From positions 1 to 64,000 of the forward strand of contig NZ_CAJZAR010000037.1 in assembly GCF_914484835.1 (NCBI RefSeq): a stretch of 64,000 bases of DNA, in the 5' to 3' direction. Source of the stretch: Paraburkholderia tropica (GTDB lineage: Bacteria > Pseudomonadota > Gammaproteobacteria > Burkholderiales > Burkholderiaceae). Positions 1-8,876 of this stretch are shown here, one piece after another. The notes under the pieces are model-generated. The model ran no database searches. It worked only from the letters and a program-made list of their open reading frames with translations, and was not told where the DNA came from. Made by a program: the position numbers and the translations under genes. Positions within the stretch are counted from its first letter, which is position 1; every line of letters begins with the position of its first letter.

Positions 1-41
1 GCGGCGGCGGTGGCGGCGGCCGTGGTGGCGGCAGACGCTAG
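1..41 (+). CDS. 3' end of a Gly/Arg-rich protein, probably DUF3300 family (partial)
   Basis: Only the last 12 codons are in the window: six Gly, Arg, three Gly, Arg-Arg, then TAG at 39-41. The identity is inferred. Proteins of the DUF3300 family often end in Gly/Arg/Ser-rich low-complexity tails, and in many proteobacteria they lie directly before a DUF2950 gene, as here (19 bases separate the stop from the next ATG). The tail alone cannot prove the family. Confidence 0.4.
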   Translation, partial: GGGGGGRGGGRR

Positions 42-59
42 ACGCCAGGGAGCGATGCG

Positions 60-107
60 ATGAAAGCAGCGATGAAAGCAGCGATGAAAGCACCCATGAA
101 AGCAACT
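60..107 (+). repeat. Four-fold 12-bp tandem repeat at the start of the DUF2950 gene
   Basis: The unit ATGAAAGCAGCG occurs at 60-71 and 72-83, and two diverged copies follow at 84-95 and 96-107. Each unit encodes Met-Lys-Ala-x in frame, so the gene begins with four consecutive potential start codons. Gain or loss of a unit would keep the frame and only lengthen or shorten the basic n-region of the signal peptide. Confidence 0.9.
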
Positions 108-1079
108 TTGCAGGCATCTGTGAAAGACCGGTCGCGGCCTCGCGTGCTGCCCGGCCTGATCGCGGCGGCGTCGTTGACGGCGGCACTCGCCCTCGCGCCG
201 ACGCAGCCGTTCGCCGCGGCGGCGCAGGCGTCGTTCGCCTCGCCCGAAGCCGCCATGAGTGCATTCGGCGAGGCCGTCTCCGGCAATAACGAAGCAGAAC
301 TGAAGAAGTTATTCGGCGCCGATTTCCGTCGCCTCGTGCCGCCCGAGGGCGCACAGATCCGCATGCGCTTCCTCGAGGAATGGCAGGTGAGCCATTCGGT
401 CAAGACCGACGGCGAGCATCGCGCGCATATCGCGGTCGGAAACGACGGCTGGACTTTCCCCTGCCCGCTCGTCAAGAACGGCCAGAGCTGGCATTTCGAC
501 ATGGCCGCGTGCGCCGAGGAAATGCGCATCCGGCGCATCGGCCGCAACGAACTCGCGGCGATCCAGACCATGCTCGCGATCTACGATGCGCAGCGCGAAT
601 ACGCCTCGTCGTATCACGACGGCCACGACACCTACGTGTACGCGCGCCGTCTCGCGAGTTCGCCGGGCAAGCAGGACGGACTCTACTGGCCGACTGCCGC
701 CGACGCGGAACCGAGCCCGCTCGGCGAGGACTTCGCCGCCGCGGGTTCGCGCAATTCGCGCAGCGCGGGCTACAACGGCTATCACTACATGCTGCTGACC
801 TCGCAGGGACCGCACGCGCCGGGCGGCGCCTACGACTATCTCGTGCGCGGCCAGTTGTTCGGCGGCTTCGCGGTGGTCGCGTGGCCGGTCAAATACGGCG
901 ACACCGGCATCAAGACTTTCCTCGTGAGCCACGACGGCCAGGTCTACGGACGCGACCTCGGACCCAGTACCGCGACCAAGGCCGAAGCGATGACCTCGTT
1001 CGATCCGGGCCCCGGCTGGGCGAAAGAGAAAGACACGGAGCAGGATGCGGGCGACGCCGCGCAGACGCCCGAGCAGTAG
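60..1079 (+). CDS. DUF2950 family exported protein
   Basis: A 339-residue protein that I recognise as DUF2950, a family of unknown function found in the envelope of Gram-negative bacteria. Residues about 29-52 form a hydrophobic export signal ending in an Ala-rich cleavage region (AQA). The mature part contains the family's typical blocks: a substrate-like SPEAAMSAFGEAV start, an ANELAAI/YDAQREYA helix, and C-terminal segments on YHYMLLTSQG and GGFAVVAWP. The start at 60 follows AGGGAG with 7-base spacing. A four-fold MKAx repeat supplies three more in-frame ATGs (72, 84, 96), so the exact start is uncertain. It probably forms an operon with the DUF3300-like gene upstream. The molecular role is unknown. 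Confidence 0.85.
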   Translation: MKAAMKAAMKAPMKATLQASVKDRSRPRVLPGLIAAASLTAALALAPTQPFAAAAQASFASPEAAMSAFGEAVSGNNEAELKKLFGADFRRLVPPEGAQIRMRFLEEWQVSHSVKTDGEHRAHIAVGNDGWTFPCPLVKNGQSWHFDMAACAEEMRIRRIGRNELAAIQTMLAIYDAQREYASSYHDGHDTYVYARRLASSPGKQDGLYWPTAADAEPSPLGEDFAAAGSRNSRSAGYNGYHYMLLTSQGPHAPGGAYDYLVRGQLFGGFAVVAWPVKYGDTGIKTFLVSHDGQVYGRDLGPSTATKAEAMTSFDPGPGWAKEKDTEQDAGDAAQTPEQ

Positions 1080-1170
1080 CGTCGTCGCAGGCTTTGATAA
1101 CAGCGTTGATAACCGCGTTGGCGATCACGCAATCGATCCGCTCATCGATCACGCCAGGCGCGCGCGCCGG

Positions 1171-2940
1171 TCACGGCGCGGGCTGCCCCAGACGATCGGC
1201 GGCCGGATCGCGGCCCGCATCGCCGAGATAAGCGTCGACTGCACTACCCACGGTCGGATGAAAGCGCGCATCGCCGAGCAGATCGAGCAGTTCGAAGCGA
1301 CGGAGCTTGTCGCGCACCGGGTCCTTCATCTCGGCGAAATGCAGCGCAATGCCTCGATGATTCAACGACTGGATCAGCTCGCGCAGCATGTCGGCCGACG
1401 TCACATCGACGCTGGTCACCGGTTCGGCGGCCACCACGATCCGGCGCACCGGTGTCGGCGATGCGTCGACGGCCTCCAGCAGACGCTCCTGAAACAACTC
1501 CGCATTGGCAAAGAACAGCGGCGCGTCCCAGCGAAACAGCAGCAGTCCCGGAATGCGCACGGCATGCGGATAGCGCGTGACGTCGTGATATCCGCGCACA
1601 TCCTCCACACGACCGAGCACGGCGAAATGCGGCCGCCAGCCATCCCACAGAAATTCGATGATCGCGATCACCACCGCGATGCCGATGCCCGGAATCGCGC
1701 CGAACACCGCGACGCCCGCGAAGCACACCATGGACAGCCAGAACTCCCATTGCTGGATCCGGTAAATGCGCTTGAGATCGGTGATTTCGAACAGGCCGAT
1801 CGCCGCCGCCACGACCACCGCCGCGAGCGCGCTGGTCGGCAGATAGCGCATCAGGTTCGGCGCGACGAGCAGCAGCAGCGCGACGGCCAGCGCGCCCACC
1901 ACGCCCGTCAATTGCGTCTTGGCGCCAGCGGCTTCGGCGACCGGCGTGCGCGACGAACTGCTGCTGATCGGAAAGCCATGAAAGAAGCCCGCCGCCAGAT
2001 TCGCGATGCCGAGCCCCACCATCTCCTGACTCGGATCGACGCGGCTGTTGTAGCGCGCCGCGAAAGTGCGCGAGAGCACGCTGGTATCGGCGAAGGAAAT
2101 CATCGCGACCGCGCAGCCGCCGAGCACGATCTTGACCAGATCGGCGCCGCTCGCCCAGGGCAGCGCGAAGGTCGGCAAGCCCTGCGGAATCTTGCCGAGC
2201 ACCTTGACGCCGCGTTCGTCGAGATGCAGCACGCTCACGCAGAGCGTCGCGAGCACCACGGCGATCAGGATGCCGGGCACCTTGTCGAAGCGCTTGAGCG
2301 CGAGGATCACCACGAGGCTGCACGCGCCCACCGCGAAGCTGATCCAGTTCGCCTGCCCGTCGGCGATGGCCGTGCCGAGGCTCAGCAGGTCGCGCAACGG
2401 CCCCGCATCGTCGATGGAGATCGCAAACAGCTTGGGCAACTGGCTGATCAGCACGGCGATGGCGATGCCGTTCATATAGCCGTATCGAATCGGCTTCGAG
2501 AGCAGTTCGGTCACGAAGCCCAGACGCAAGAGGCCCATGAGGATGCAGAACGCGCCGGACACGACGGCCATCATGCTCGCGACTGCAATCGCGCGCGCGG
2601 GATCGCTGCCGGCGGCTGCCACCACGACGGCCAGAATCGGCGCGGCGAGCGCCGAGTCGGGGCCGAGCACGAGGATGCGGCTCGGACCGAACACCGCGTA
2701 CGCGAGCAGCGGCACGATCGTCGCGTAGAGCCCGTAGACGCCGGGCACGCCGGACGCCTCGGCGTAGGCGATACCCACGGGCACCAGCATGGTGGTCAGC
2801 ACGAGCCCGGCGGCCACGTCGCTCGGCAGCCAGCTCAAGCGGTAACTCTTGAGCGTGACGAGGCCGGGCAGCCACTTCGACCATCCGTGCGTCGCGCTCG
2901 CGGCATGCGCGTTGTCGAGACCAGAGGTAGGGGTTTGCAT
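1171..2940 (-). CDS. SulP/SLC26 family inorganic anion transporter with STAS domain
   Basis: A 589-residue inner-membrane transporter of the SulP (SLC26) family, which moves sulfate, bicarbonate or related anions. The N-terminal two-thirds is highly hydrophobic and carries the SulP signature near residue 53 (PVGIAYAEASGVPGVYGLYA). A conserved GFFHGFPISSSSSRT block is near the middle. The last ~140 residues are a soluble STAS domain (from about IPGLLLFRWDAPLFFAN), which is regulatory in this family. The length is normal. Start ATG at 2940 precedes MQTPTSG. It is convergent with the DUF2950 gene and divergent from the barrel protein at 3190. The substrate cannot be read from sequence; no carbonic anhydrase or sulfate-assimilation gene is adjacent. 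Confidence 0.9.
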   Translation of the reverse strand: MQTPTSGLDNAHAASATHGWSKWLPGLVTLKSYRLSWLPSDVAAGLVLTTMLVPVGIAYAEASGVPGVYGLYATIVPLLAYAVFGPSRILVLGPDSALAAPILAVVVAAAGSDPARAIAVASMMAVVSGAFCILMGLLRLGFVTELLSKPIRYGYMNGIAIAVLISQLPKLFAISIDDAGPLRDLLSLGTAIADGQANWISFAVGACSLVVILALKRFDKVPGILIAVVLATLCVSVLHLDERGVKVLGKIPQGLPTFALPWASGADLVKIVLGGCAVAMISFADTSVLSRTFAARYNSRVDPSQEMVGLGIANLAAGFFHGFPISSSSSRTPVAEAAGAKTQLTGVVGALAVALLLLVAPNLMRYLPTSALAAVVVAAAIGLFEITDLKRIYRIQQWEFWLSMVCFAGVAVFGAIPGIGIAVVIAIIEFLWDGWRPHFAVLGRVEDVRGYHDVTRYPHAVRIPGLLLFRWDAPLFFANAELFQERLLEAVDASPTPVRRIVVAAEPVTSVDVTSADMLRELIQSLNHRGIALHFAEMKDPVRDKLRRFELLDLLGDARFHPTVGSAVDAYLGDAGRDPAADRLGQPAP

Positions 2941-3189
2941 GTGTCGAATGGATCGTGCGGCGTGGCGTTCGATTGCGAGTCCGTCAACGCGCGTGGTTCA
3001 TCGGATTCGTGGATGATTCATGCAGGGATCGCCCACATTCGGCGCTGATACGGCCAGGCAGAACGGATGATGTGTCATGTCAAGAATAGTTCACGTTAGC
3101 GCTTTAAGACAGCGGGCGAACCCGCCTCACGCGCGGCGTGGCGAGGCCGATTCGACTCGCCGCGCGCGGATCGCGCGCTGCCTGCGGCC

Positions 3190-4110
3190 ATGAGCCGCCT
3201 GACCGTTCGCATCGCACGCGGCCTCTGCCTGGCCGCGCTGTTCGTGCTCTGCGGCGCGCCCCGCGCGCAGGAACTGGAGCCGCGCAGCTATTCGCCCTCG
3301 CCGGTCGGCACGAACTTCGTCATCGCGGGCTATGCGCATGTGAGCGGCGACGTGCTCACCGATCCATCGCTGCCGATCAGCGGCGTCAACGCGCGCATCG
3401 ACACCTTTCTGCTCGGCTACGTGCGCACGTTCGCGCTCGCGGGACGCACGGCTTCGGCGGGCTTCGTGCTGCCGTACGTGGACGCCAATCTCAACGGTCT
3501 CGTGATCGGCGCGCCGCGGGAGATCAACCGCACCGGTTACGGCGACCTGCAGATGCGCTTCGCCATCAATCTGTTCGGCAATCCCGCCGCCTCGCCCGAG
3601 GTCTTCGCCGCGACGCCTCAAGGCACGTCGGCGGGCCTCAGCCTCACCGTTCAGGCGCCGACCGGGCAGTACGTGCCGACGCGGCTCGTCAACATCGGCA
3701 ATCACCGTTGGGCCTTCAAACCCGAAGCGGGCATCTCGCAGCCGTGGGGCGACTGGTTTCTCGAAGCCGCGGCCGGCGCGTGGTTCTTCACGCCCAATCA
3801 CGACTTCTACAACGGCCACGACCGCAGCCAGGCGCCGCTCGTCATCGTGCAGTTGCACGGCGGCTACAGCTTCCGGCCCGGCTTGTGGCTCGCGGTGGAC
3901 ATGGGCTACGCGCAGGGCGGCGAAACCAGCGTGAACGGCGTGGAAAACGGCATCGAGCAGGGCAACCTGCGCGGCGGCGTCACGCTCGCCGTGCCGCTCG
4001 GGCGCGGCTGGTCCACGAAATTCGCGTACTCGCGCGGCTTCGTCACGCGCGCTGCGGGCAACTATCAGATCGTCTCGGTGGCGCTTCAGTATCGCTGGTT
4101 CGATCGTTGA
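3190..4110 (+). CDS. Outer-membrane beta-barrel protein of the phenol-degradation MetA-like (transporter) family
   Basis: A 306-residue exported protein with a signal peptide (residues 1-27, CGAPRAQE cleavage region), followed by alternating amphipathic strands and a C-terminal aromatic strand (LQYRWFDR) typical of outer-membrane barrels. Strand pattern and length match the Pfam Phenol_MetA_deg group, which is generally annotated only as transporter. Motifs such as GYGDLQMRFAINLFG and QAPTGQYVPTRLVNIG are characteristic. It is divergent from the SulP gene, so functional coupling between them is possible but not shown. No aromatic-degradation gene lies nearby, so the substrate is unknown. Confidence 0.7.
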   Translation: MSRLTVRIARGLCLAALFVLCGAPRAQELEPRSYSPSPVGTNFVIAGYAHVSGDVLTDPSLPISGVNARIDTFLLGYVRTFALAGRTASAGFVLPYVDANLNGLVIGAPREINRTGYGDLQMRFAINLFGNPAASPEVFAATPQGTSAGLSLTVQAPTGQYVPTRLVNIGNHRWAFKPEAGISQPWGDWFLEAAAGAWFFTPNHDFYNGHDRSQAPLVIVQLHGGYSFRPGLWLAVDMGYAQGGETSVNGVENGIEQGNLRGGVTLAVPLGRGWSTKFAYSRGFVTRAAGNYQIVSVALQYRWFDR

Positions 4111-4119
4111 ATCGCGTGA

Positions 4120-4133
4120 GGTGTCGTGACACC
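4120..4133. terminator. Short hairpin between convergent genes
   Basis: GGTGTC and GACACC can pair around a 2-base loop in the 34-base gap between the barrel gene and pqiC, which converge here. There is no T tract, so it is only a weak terminator candidate. Confidence 0.3.
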
Positions 4134-4144
4134 GCGCGCGCCGC

Positions 4145-4741
4145 TCACTGCGGCACGCCCGCGCGGATCGCCGCCGCGATCTCCTCGCTGATCGCGCCGA
4201 GCGCGCGCTCGTGCGCGGCCACCAGCGCGCCATCATCGCGCCCGCCGACCGGCTCGCGGGCCACGCTGCGCCCGAGCAGCGCCGCGCCTTTCGCGGGCGG
4301 ACGCACGGTCCATTGCGCGGCGATCGTCACCGCGTCGCCCGGCACGCTGTCGATGCTGACGATATCGACGCGCACATACCACTGCGGCAGCCCGCCCGCG
4401 CCCGTATCCAGCACGGACACGCGCGCCGTCGCGAGACGCTGCGAGAGATCGGCGGCGATCACGCGGGCGATATCGGTTTTCAGCGGCTCGGCCCAACGCG
4501 CGAACTCGTTCAGCTCGATGCGGTTGTCGGCGGTGCGCGTGACCATCTGCGGACGGTCGACGAGATCGGGCACCGTCACGGGACTCACGACGATGCTCAT
4601 CGTCGCGGGCACGGACGCTTCGCTCATGCGCGCATCGCCGTGCATCGAGTAAAAGACCGGCGTCGGTGAACTGCAGCCCGCGCTGGCGAGCAGCGCGAGG
4701 GACGCGATCAGACCGCCAGCACGGGCACGCGCGCGCATCAT
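4145..4741 (-). CDS. pqiC: PqiC-like outer-membrane lipoprotein of the Pqi intermembrane transport system
   Basis: A 198-residue ABC-type transport auxiliary lipoprotein (PqiC/DUF330). The N-terminal signal ends in a lipobox (LLASAGC, Cys22), which predicts a lipid-anchored, outer-membrane-facing protein. The mature domain has the family pattern VSPVTVPDLVDRPQMV and NEFARWAEPL. In E. coli, PqiC links the PqiB needle to the outer membrane. The ATG at 4741 overlaps the pqiB stop codon (ATGA), showing translational coupling; a second ATG follows directly at 4738. It is the last gene of a pqiA-pqiB-pqiC operon. Confidence 0.88.
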   Translation of the reverse strand: MMRARARAGGLIASLALLASAGCSSPTPVFYSMHGDARMSEASVPATMSIVVSPVTVPDLVDRPQMVTRTADNRIELNEFARWAEPLKTDIARVIAADLSQRLATARVSVLDTGAGGLPQWYVRVDIVSIDSVPGDAVTIAAQWTVRPPAKGAALLGRSVAREPVGGRDDGALVAAHERALGAISEEIAAAIRAGVPQ

Positions 4742-6360
4742 GGCTTGTCTCCAGGCTTGCCCCTCACGACCGCCTCGGGATGCCGCTCCAGATAGTCCGT
4801 GAGGTTGCGCATCGAGGCCGCCGTGCGGGCCAGTTCACGCATGGCGTCGCTCGCGTTCTGCTGGAGCTGCGTGTCGGGCTGCAAGGCGGAATTCGCCGAA
4901 TCGAGCGCCGAGCGCGCCGACGACAGCGTGCCCTGCGCCTGCGGCACCACGTCGTTGCCGAGCTTCGCGATCACGTCGTTGGTGTTCTCCAGCGTCTGCT
5001 TCGCCTGCGAGCCGATCTGCTCGAACGGAATGCCGTTGAGCTTGGCGAGCAGCCGCGTCAGCGAATCCTGCAACGATTGCAGCGTGCGCGGCACCGTGGG
5101 CAGTTCGGGCGGCGTGCGGCTCCAGTCGATCGTCGCCTTCGGCGAATCGGGGAACATGTCGAACGCCACATACAGTTGCCCCGTGAGCGGATTGCCCGAG
5201 CGCAACTGGAAGCGGAAGCCGTTGGCGATCAGGAAATCGGCGAGTTCGCGCGGCGACGACGTGAGGCGTCCGCCCTGCTGCGCATTGGTCCGGTAGCGCG
5301 ACGTGAAGCGCTCGGGGTACAAGCTGATCTCGACCGGAATGCTGAACTGCTTCTTCACCGGATCGAAGCGCGTGTAGATATGCGTGACCTCGCCCACCTC
5401 GACGCCGCGGAAATCGACGGGCGCGCCCACGGTCAGCCCGCGCACCGAATCGAAGAACGTGACGATATAGGTATCGACGATGCGGTCGTGCTGCTTCATC
5501 GCTTCCCCGCGCGTCGCGTAGAGATCGAACGAGGTGTTGTCGGCGACCTCGGGCAGATCGCGGTCGGTGTCCGGCGTCTCGAACGCGATCCCGCCGATCA
5601 GCAGCGAGACAAACGACTGCGTGTTGATCTGCACGCCGTCGGGGCTCAGCGACACATCGAGCCCGCTCGCATGCCAGAAGCGCGTTTCGCTGCGCACGAA
5701 GCGGTCGTAGGGCGCGTTCACGAACACACGCATCGTCACGCCCTTGCCGTTCGGATCGAGTTCGTACGACGCGATCTGGCCGACTTCGAGGCGGCGGAAG
5801 AACACCGGCGAGCCGACGTCGAGCGAGCCCATGTCGGCGCTCTTGAGCACGAACTCGCGGCCCGGCATGTCGCTCGGAAACACCGGCGGCACTTCGAGAC
5901 CGACGAAGTCGCGCCGCGTCGATTTCGAATTGCCCTCGTCCATGCCCACATACGAGCCCGACAGCAGCGTGCCGAGACCCGAGACCGTGCCGCCGGAAAT
6001 GCGCGGGCGCACGACCCAGAAGCGCGTGTTCGCCACGAGCATGCTGGTCGCGTCCTTGACGAGTTCGCCGGTGGCGATCACGCGCTTGTGATCGCGCGAG
6101 AGCGTCACCGACTTCACGATGCCGATGTCGACGTCCTTGTACTTGATCTTGGTCTTGCCGGCCTCCAGGCCGTCGCCGTTGCGAAAGCTGATGGTGATCG
6201 TCGGGCCTTCTTCGAGGATCGCCTTCACGGCGAGCCAGCCGCCGATCAGCAGCGCGACGACGGGCACCAGCCAGACAATCTGCATGCGCCAGCGCGAGCC
6301 CGCGACCGGTTTCGCTTCGGGCAGATCGGGCAGGTTATCGCCAGGGCCGGAGTCAGGCAT
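4738..6360 (-). CDS. pqiB: PqiB: MCE-domain intermembrane lipid transport protein
   Basis: A 540-residue protein with one N-terminal membrane helix (about residues 27-47, WLVPVVALLIGGWL) and three MCE/MlaD domains. They are recognisable from the repeated 'G..V.....V.G.V' core: IKYKDVDIGIVKSV near residue 75, FFRRLEVGQIASYE near 195, and VDFRGVEVGEVTHI near 315. A C-terminal helical region follows. In E. coli, PqiB forms stacked MCE rings with a long coiled tube that bridges the periplasm for lipid transfer between membranes. The length is close to E. coli PqiB (about 546). The ATG at 6360 overlaps the end of pqiA by 8 bases, and the stop overlaps the pqiC start. Confidence 0.93.
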   Translation of the reverse strand: MPDSGPGDNLPDLPEAKPVAGSRWRMQIVWLVPVVALLIGGWLAVKAILEEGPTITISFRNGDGLEAGKTKIKYKDVDIGIVKSVTLSRDHKRVIATGELVKDATSMLVANTRFWVVRPRISGGTVSGLGTLLSGSYVGMDEGNSKSTRRDFVGLEVPPVFPSDMPGREFVLKSADMGSLDVGSPVFFRRLEVGQIASYELDPNGKGVTMRVFVNAPYDRFVRSETRFWHASGLDVSLSPDGVQINTQSFVSLLIGGIAFETPDTDRDLPEVADNTSFDLYATRGEAMKQHDRIVDTYIVTFFDSVRGLTVGAPVDFRGVEVGEVTHIYTRFDPVKKQFSIPVEISLYPERFTSRYRTNAQQGGRLTSSPRELADFLIANGFRFQLRSGNPLTGQLYVAFDMFPDSPKATIDWSRTPPELPTVPRTLQSLQDSLTRLLAKLNGIPFEQIGSQAKQTLENTNDVIAKLGNDVVPQAQGTLSSARSALDSANSALQPDTQLQQNASDAMRELARTAASMRNLTDYLERHPEAVVRGKPGDKP

Positions 6361-7660
6361 GATCGCGCTCCAAGGGGTCCCAGATCAGGCGCGGATCGAA
6401 CGCGCTCGCCGCGAACATCGTCATGACCACGACCGAGCCGAAGGCAATCGCCGCCGGTCCGGCCTTGATGGTCGCGAGCGCCTTGAACTGCACCAGCGCG
6501 ACCAGCATCGTGACGACGTAGATATCGAGCATCGACCAGCGCCCCACCAGCTCGATCATCCGGTAGATGCGCGTGCGTTCCTCGGGCAGCCAGTGCGAGG
6601 CGCGCTGCGCCGAGGCCGCGAGATAGCCGAGGCCGAGAATCTTCATCATCGGCACGGCGATGCTCGCGATGAACACCACGATCGCGAGCGGCCACGACCC
6701 CGACACCCACAGATAGACGACGCCGCTCATGATGGTGTCCTTTTGCGAGCCGAACAGCGAACTCGTGTCCATCACCGGCAAGACGTTCGCGGGCACGTAG
6801 AGCACGACCGAGGCGGTCAGGAACGCCCACGTGCGCGAGAGACTGCCGGCCTTGCGCAGATGCAGCGGCGTCGCGCAGCGCGGGCACGCGACCGCGTGGC
6901 CGTTCGCGGGCATCCGCACGATCAGCTCGCAGCACGGGCACAGCGCGAGGCCGCAGGCCGCGCCCGTGAGGCCGCAGGCCGCGCCCGTGAGGCCGCGAAC
7001 CGGCCGGGTCGGCGCCGTGGCAGCCGATCCGGGCAAAGGCTTCGGCCCCGCACCGGGCGTCGGCGAAATGCGATGCCAGAGCGCGGGCACGTCGAGCGCC
7101 GCGCCCGTGCCCGCCAGCACGATCATCAGCGCGCCGAACGACCAGAGCGCGACGCCCGTCACCACCGTCGCGATATGCGAGAGCTTGACCAGCGCGATCA
7201 GCAGCCCGAGGATCAGCACCTCGGTCATGCCCCAGGTGCGCGCGACGCCCATCACGCGAAACACCAGATTCGCCGCGCGCGGCTTGCGGCCGAATTCGAG
7301 CGGCACGAGCAGCCACAGCAAGGTGACGATCTGCGTGGCCGGCATCAGGATCGTCGTGACGAACACGAGACCCGCGATCGGCCACATGCCGTCGAAATAG
7401 AGCACCTCGACCGCGCCCCACAAGGTCGCGCGGATGACGTTGCCGTTGACGGCGAGGCCCACGATCGGAAACAGGTTCGAGATGACATACAGCACGAGCG
7501 CCCCCGAGGCGAGCGCGAGCGAGCGGCGGCTGCTGTCGGTGTGATCGCGTTCGAGTTCCGCGCCGCAACGGCGGCAGCGCAGCACGCCGTGATGCGGACA
7601 CGGCGCGCGCCGCTGCAGCAGGTCGCATTCGTGGCACAGGAGCAGGCCTTCGTGCTTCAT
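6353..7660 (-). CDS. pqiA: PqiA: paraquat-inducible membrane protein A
   Basis: A 435-residue inner-membrane protein with two tandem PqiA domains. Each begins with a Cys-rich zinc-ribbon-like motif (CHECDLLQR...CRRCG near the N-terminus and CPCCELIVR...CPRCA near the middle), followed by four predicted membrane helices. In E. coli, PqiA is the inner-membrane partner of PqiB in phospholipid transport. The start at 7660 (MKHEGLLL) is preferred because GGGAG lies 8 bases upstream. An ATG at 7675 would add five residues but lacks a ribosome-binding site. The linker between the two domains carries a perfect 21-bp duplication (6947-6988). First gene of pqiABC. Confidence 0.92.
   Translation of the reverse strand: MKHEGLLLCHECDLLQRRAPCPHHGVLRCRRCGAELERDHTDSSRRSLALASGALVLYVISNLFPIVGLAVNGNVIRATLWGAVEVLYFDGMWPIAGLVFVTTILMPATQIVTLLWLLVPLEFGRKPRAANLVFRVMGVARTWGMTEVLILGLLIALVKLSHIATVVTGVALWSFGALMIVLAGTGAALDVPALWHRISPTPGAGPKPLPGSAATAPTRPVRGLTGAACGLTGAACGLALCPCCELIVRMPANGHAVACPRCATPLHLRKAGSLSRTWAFLTASVVLYVPANVLPVMDTSSLFGSQKDTIMSGVVYLWVSGSWPLAIVVFIASIAVPMMKILGLGYLAASAQRASHWLPEERTRIYRMIELVGRWSMLDIYVVTMLVALVQFKALATIKAGPAAIAFGSVVVMTMFAASAFDPRLIWDPLERDHA
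6947..6997 (-). repeat. 21-bp in-frame tandem repeat in the pqiA inter-domain linker
   Basis: Two identical 21-bp units (6947-6967 and 6968-6988) plus a partial third encode a repeated seven-residue Cys-containing segment (GLTGAAC) just before the second zinc ribbon of PqiA. Being a multiple of three, copy-number change would keep the frame. Confidence 0.85.
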
Positions 7661-7768
7661 GGCGGCGGCTCCCATGCGGGCATGCGCGGCGCGATCCGGC
7701 GGCGCGGCGCATGACGGCGGACTAGACGGTGGAGAACATCGGCCTCGAATCTCATGGCGGCTACTCGC

Positions 7769-8155
7769 TCACGCGTCGCGATCCTTGTCGAGCACGGAAC
7801 GCACGGCGTCGATCAAATCGAGTTCGTCGAACGGCTTGCACAGATACGCCAGCGCGCCGCCCGCATGCGCCTGCTCGCGCACGCGCGGCTCGTCGTGCGC
7901 CGTGATGATGATGACCGGCAGACCCGAGCCCGCGAGACGCTGCTGCACGTCGATGCCGCTCAGCCCAGGCATCTGGAAGTCGAGAATCACGCAGGCGGGC
8001 CGATAGGGATCCGCCGCGTGCAGCGCGTCGAGAAAGGCCTCACCGCTCGCGAACGCCACCGCGTCGATGTTCGCGGACTTCAACAGACGCCGGATCGCAC
8101 GCCCGACGGATGCTTCGTCGTCGACGATCGCCACGGAATGACTGGAAGCGCTCAT
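7769..8155 (-). CDS. Stand-alone two-component receiver protein (FixJ-type REC, no output domain)
   Basis: A 128-residue single-domain response regulator. The REC fold is complete: acidic pair Asp12-Asp13 (VDDE), phospho-acceptor Asp59 (VILDFQMPG), Thr85 (IIITA) and Lys107 (LCKPF). There is no DNA-binding or enzymatic output domain; the stop comes just after the last helix. The sequence style is closest to FixJ/TodT-type receivers. The ATG at 8155 is used; a GTG at 8164 would add three residues. It precedes pqiA on the same strand by 108 bases, so co-transcription is possible. No kinase is adjacent, so its partner is unknown. Confidence 0.85.
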   Translation of the reverse strand: MSASSHSVAIVDDEASVGRAIRRLLKSANIDAVAFASGEAFLDALHAADPYRPACVILDFQMPGLSGIDVQQRLAGSGLPVIIITAHDEPRVREQAHAGGALAYLCKPFDELDLIDAVRSVLDKDRDA

Positions 8156-8285
8156 TTGGTCCACCCGACAGCAAAACCGGTGCTGGCATTGGTCGCTCCC
8201 GAGCCATCAACGCCCGACAAACAGCGGCTGCGGACAGGTCGGTGCCGCGCATGCGCGTGCCAGGCATGCGGGCACGGCGCACTCA

Positions 8286-8876
8286 CTACTTGGTGTGCGC
8301 GGGCTGAACAGAGATGGCCAGCGCCTCCGTGTAGACCGCCTCGACCTGATCGCCCTTCTTGATGTTCGCTAATTGTTCGGGATCCTCAACTTTGAGGTCG
8401 ACCGTATCGCCCTCGGGTCCCTTGAGCGTCACCATCTTCGTTTTGTGGTTCACGCCGACGACGTCGGCGACCACACGCACCTGCCTGCCGATGGTCCCGC
8501 CAGGCTTCGCGCCCTGGGGCGCGCGTTCGAGCGAAGGCGTCTCCTCGACCGAGGTCGCCTCGCCGCCGCCCTTCTTCAGGCTCAGCGAGAGGCCTTCGCG
8601 ATACGTCATCGTGACCTTGTCGCCGATCCTCAACTGATCGAAGTTGCGCGCTTCCTCGCCGACCTGCACTTCGAAGGTCTTGCCGTCTTCGCGCTTGAGC
8701 CGCACGGTGCGCGTCGCGGGATCGACGCTCAGCACCTCGGCCGTGACCGTGCGCTTCGCAGCGACCGCGGCCTTGCCGGGCGATTTCACCACGGCAGCGT
8801 CCGTTTGCGCCTGAACACTGCCAAGCTGGACGAAGCCGATGACCAACGCGGCTGCCAGCAGTTTGAGCTTCGGCAT
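8286..8876 (-). CDS. Exported protein with two tandem OB/SH3-like repeats, function unknown
   Basis: A 196-residue secreted protein. Residues 1-23 form a signal peptide (LAAALVIGFVQLGSVQAQ). The mature part contains two similar halves of about 57 residues: the first runs TAEVLSVDPATRTVRLK ... FDQLRIGDKVTMTYREGLSLS, the second VADVVGVNHKTKMVTLK ... LANIKKGDQVEAVYTEALAIS. This looks like an internal duplication of a small beta-barrel fold, with the V-x-x-V-D..T..V.LK opening seen in DUF5666-like proteins. The ATG at 8876 follows GGAGG with 7-base spacing, and longer upstream readings lack a ribosome-binding site. I cannot assign a function. Confidence 0.75.
   Translation of the reverse strand: MPKLKLLAAALVIGFVQLGSVQAQTDAAVVKSPGKAAVAAKRTVTAEVLSVDPATRTVRLKREDGKTFEVQVGEEARNFDQLRIGDKVTMTYREGLSLSLKKGGGEATSVEETPSLERAPQGAKPGGTIGRQVRVVADVVGVNHKTKMVTLKGPEGDTVDLKVEDPEQLANIKKGDQVEAVYTEALAISVQPAHTK

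Noticed and set aside
1045..3048. 667-residue frame on the plus strand over the SulP gene
   Set aside because: Its composition is His/Arg/Gln-rich antisense noise of a GC-rich gene; the minus-strand SulP protein has full family motifs.
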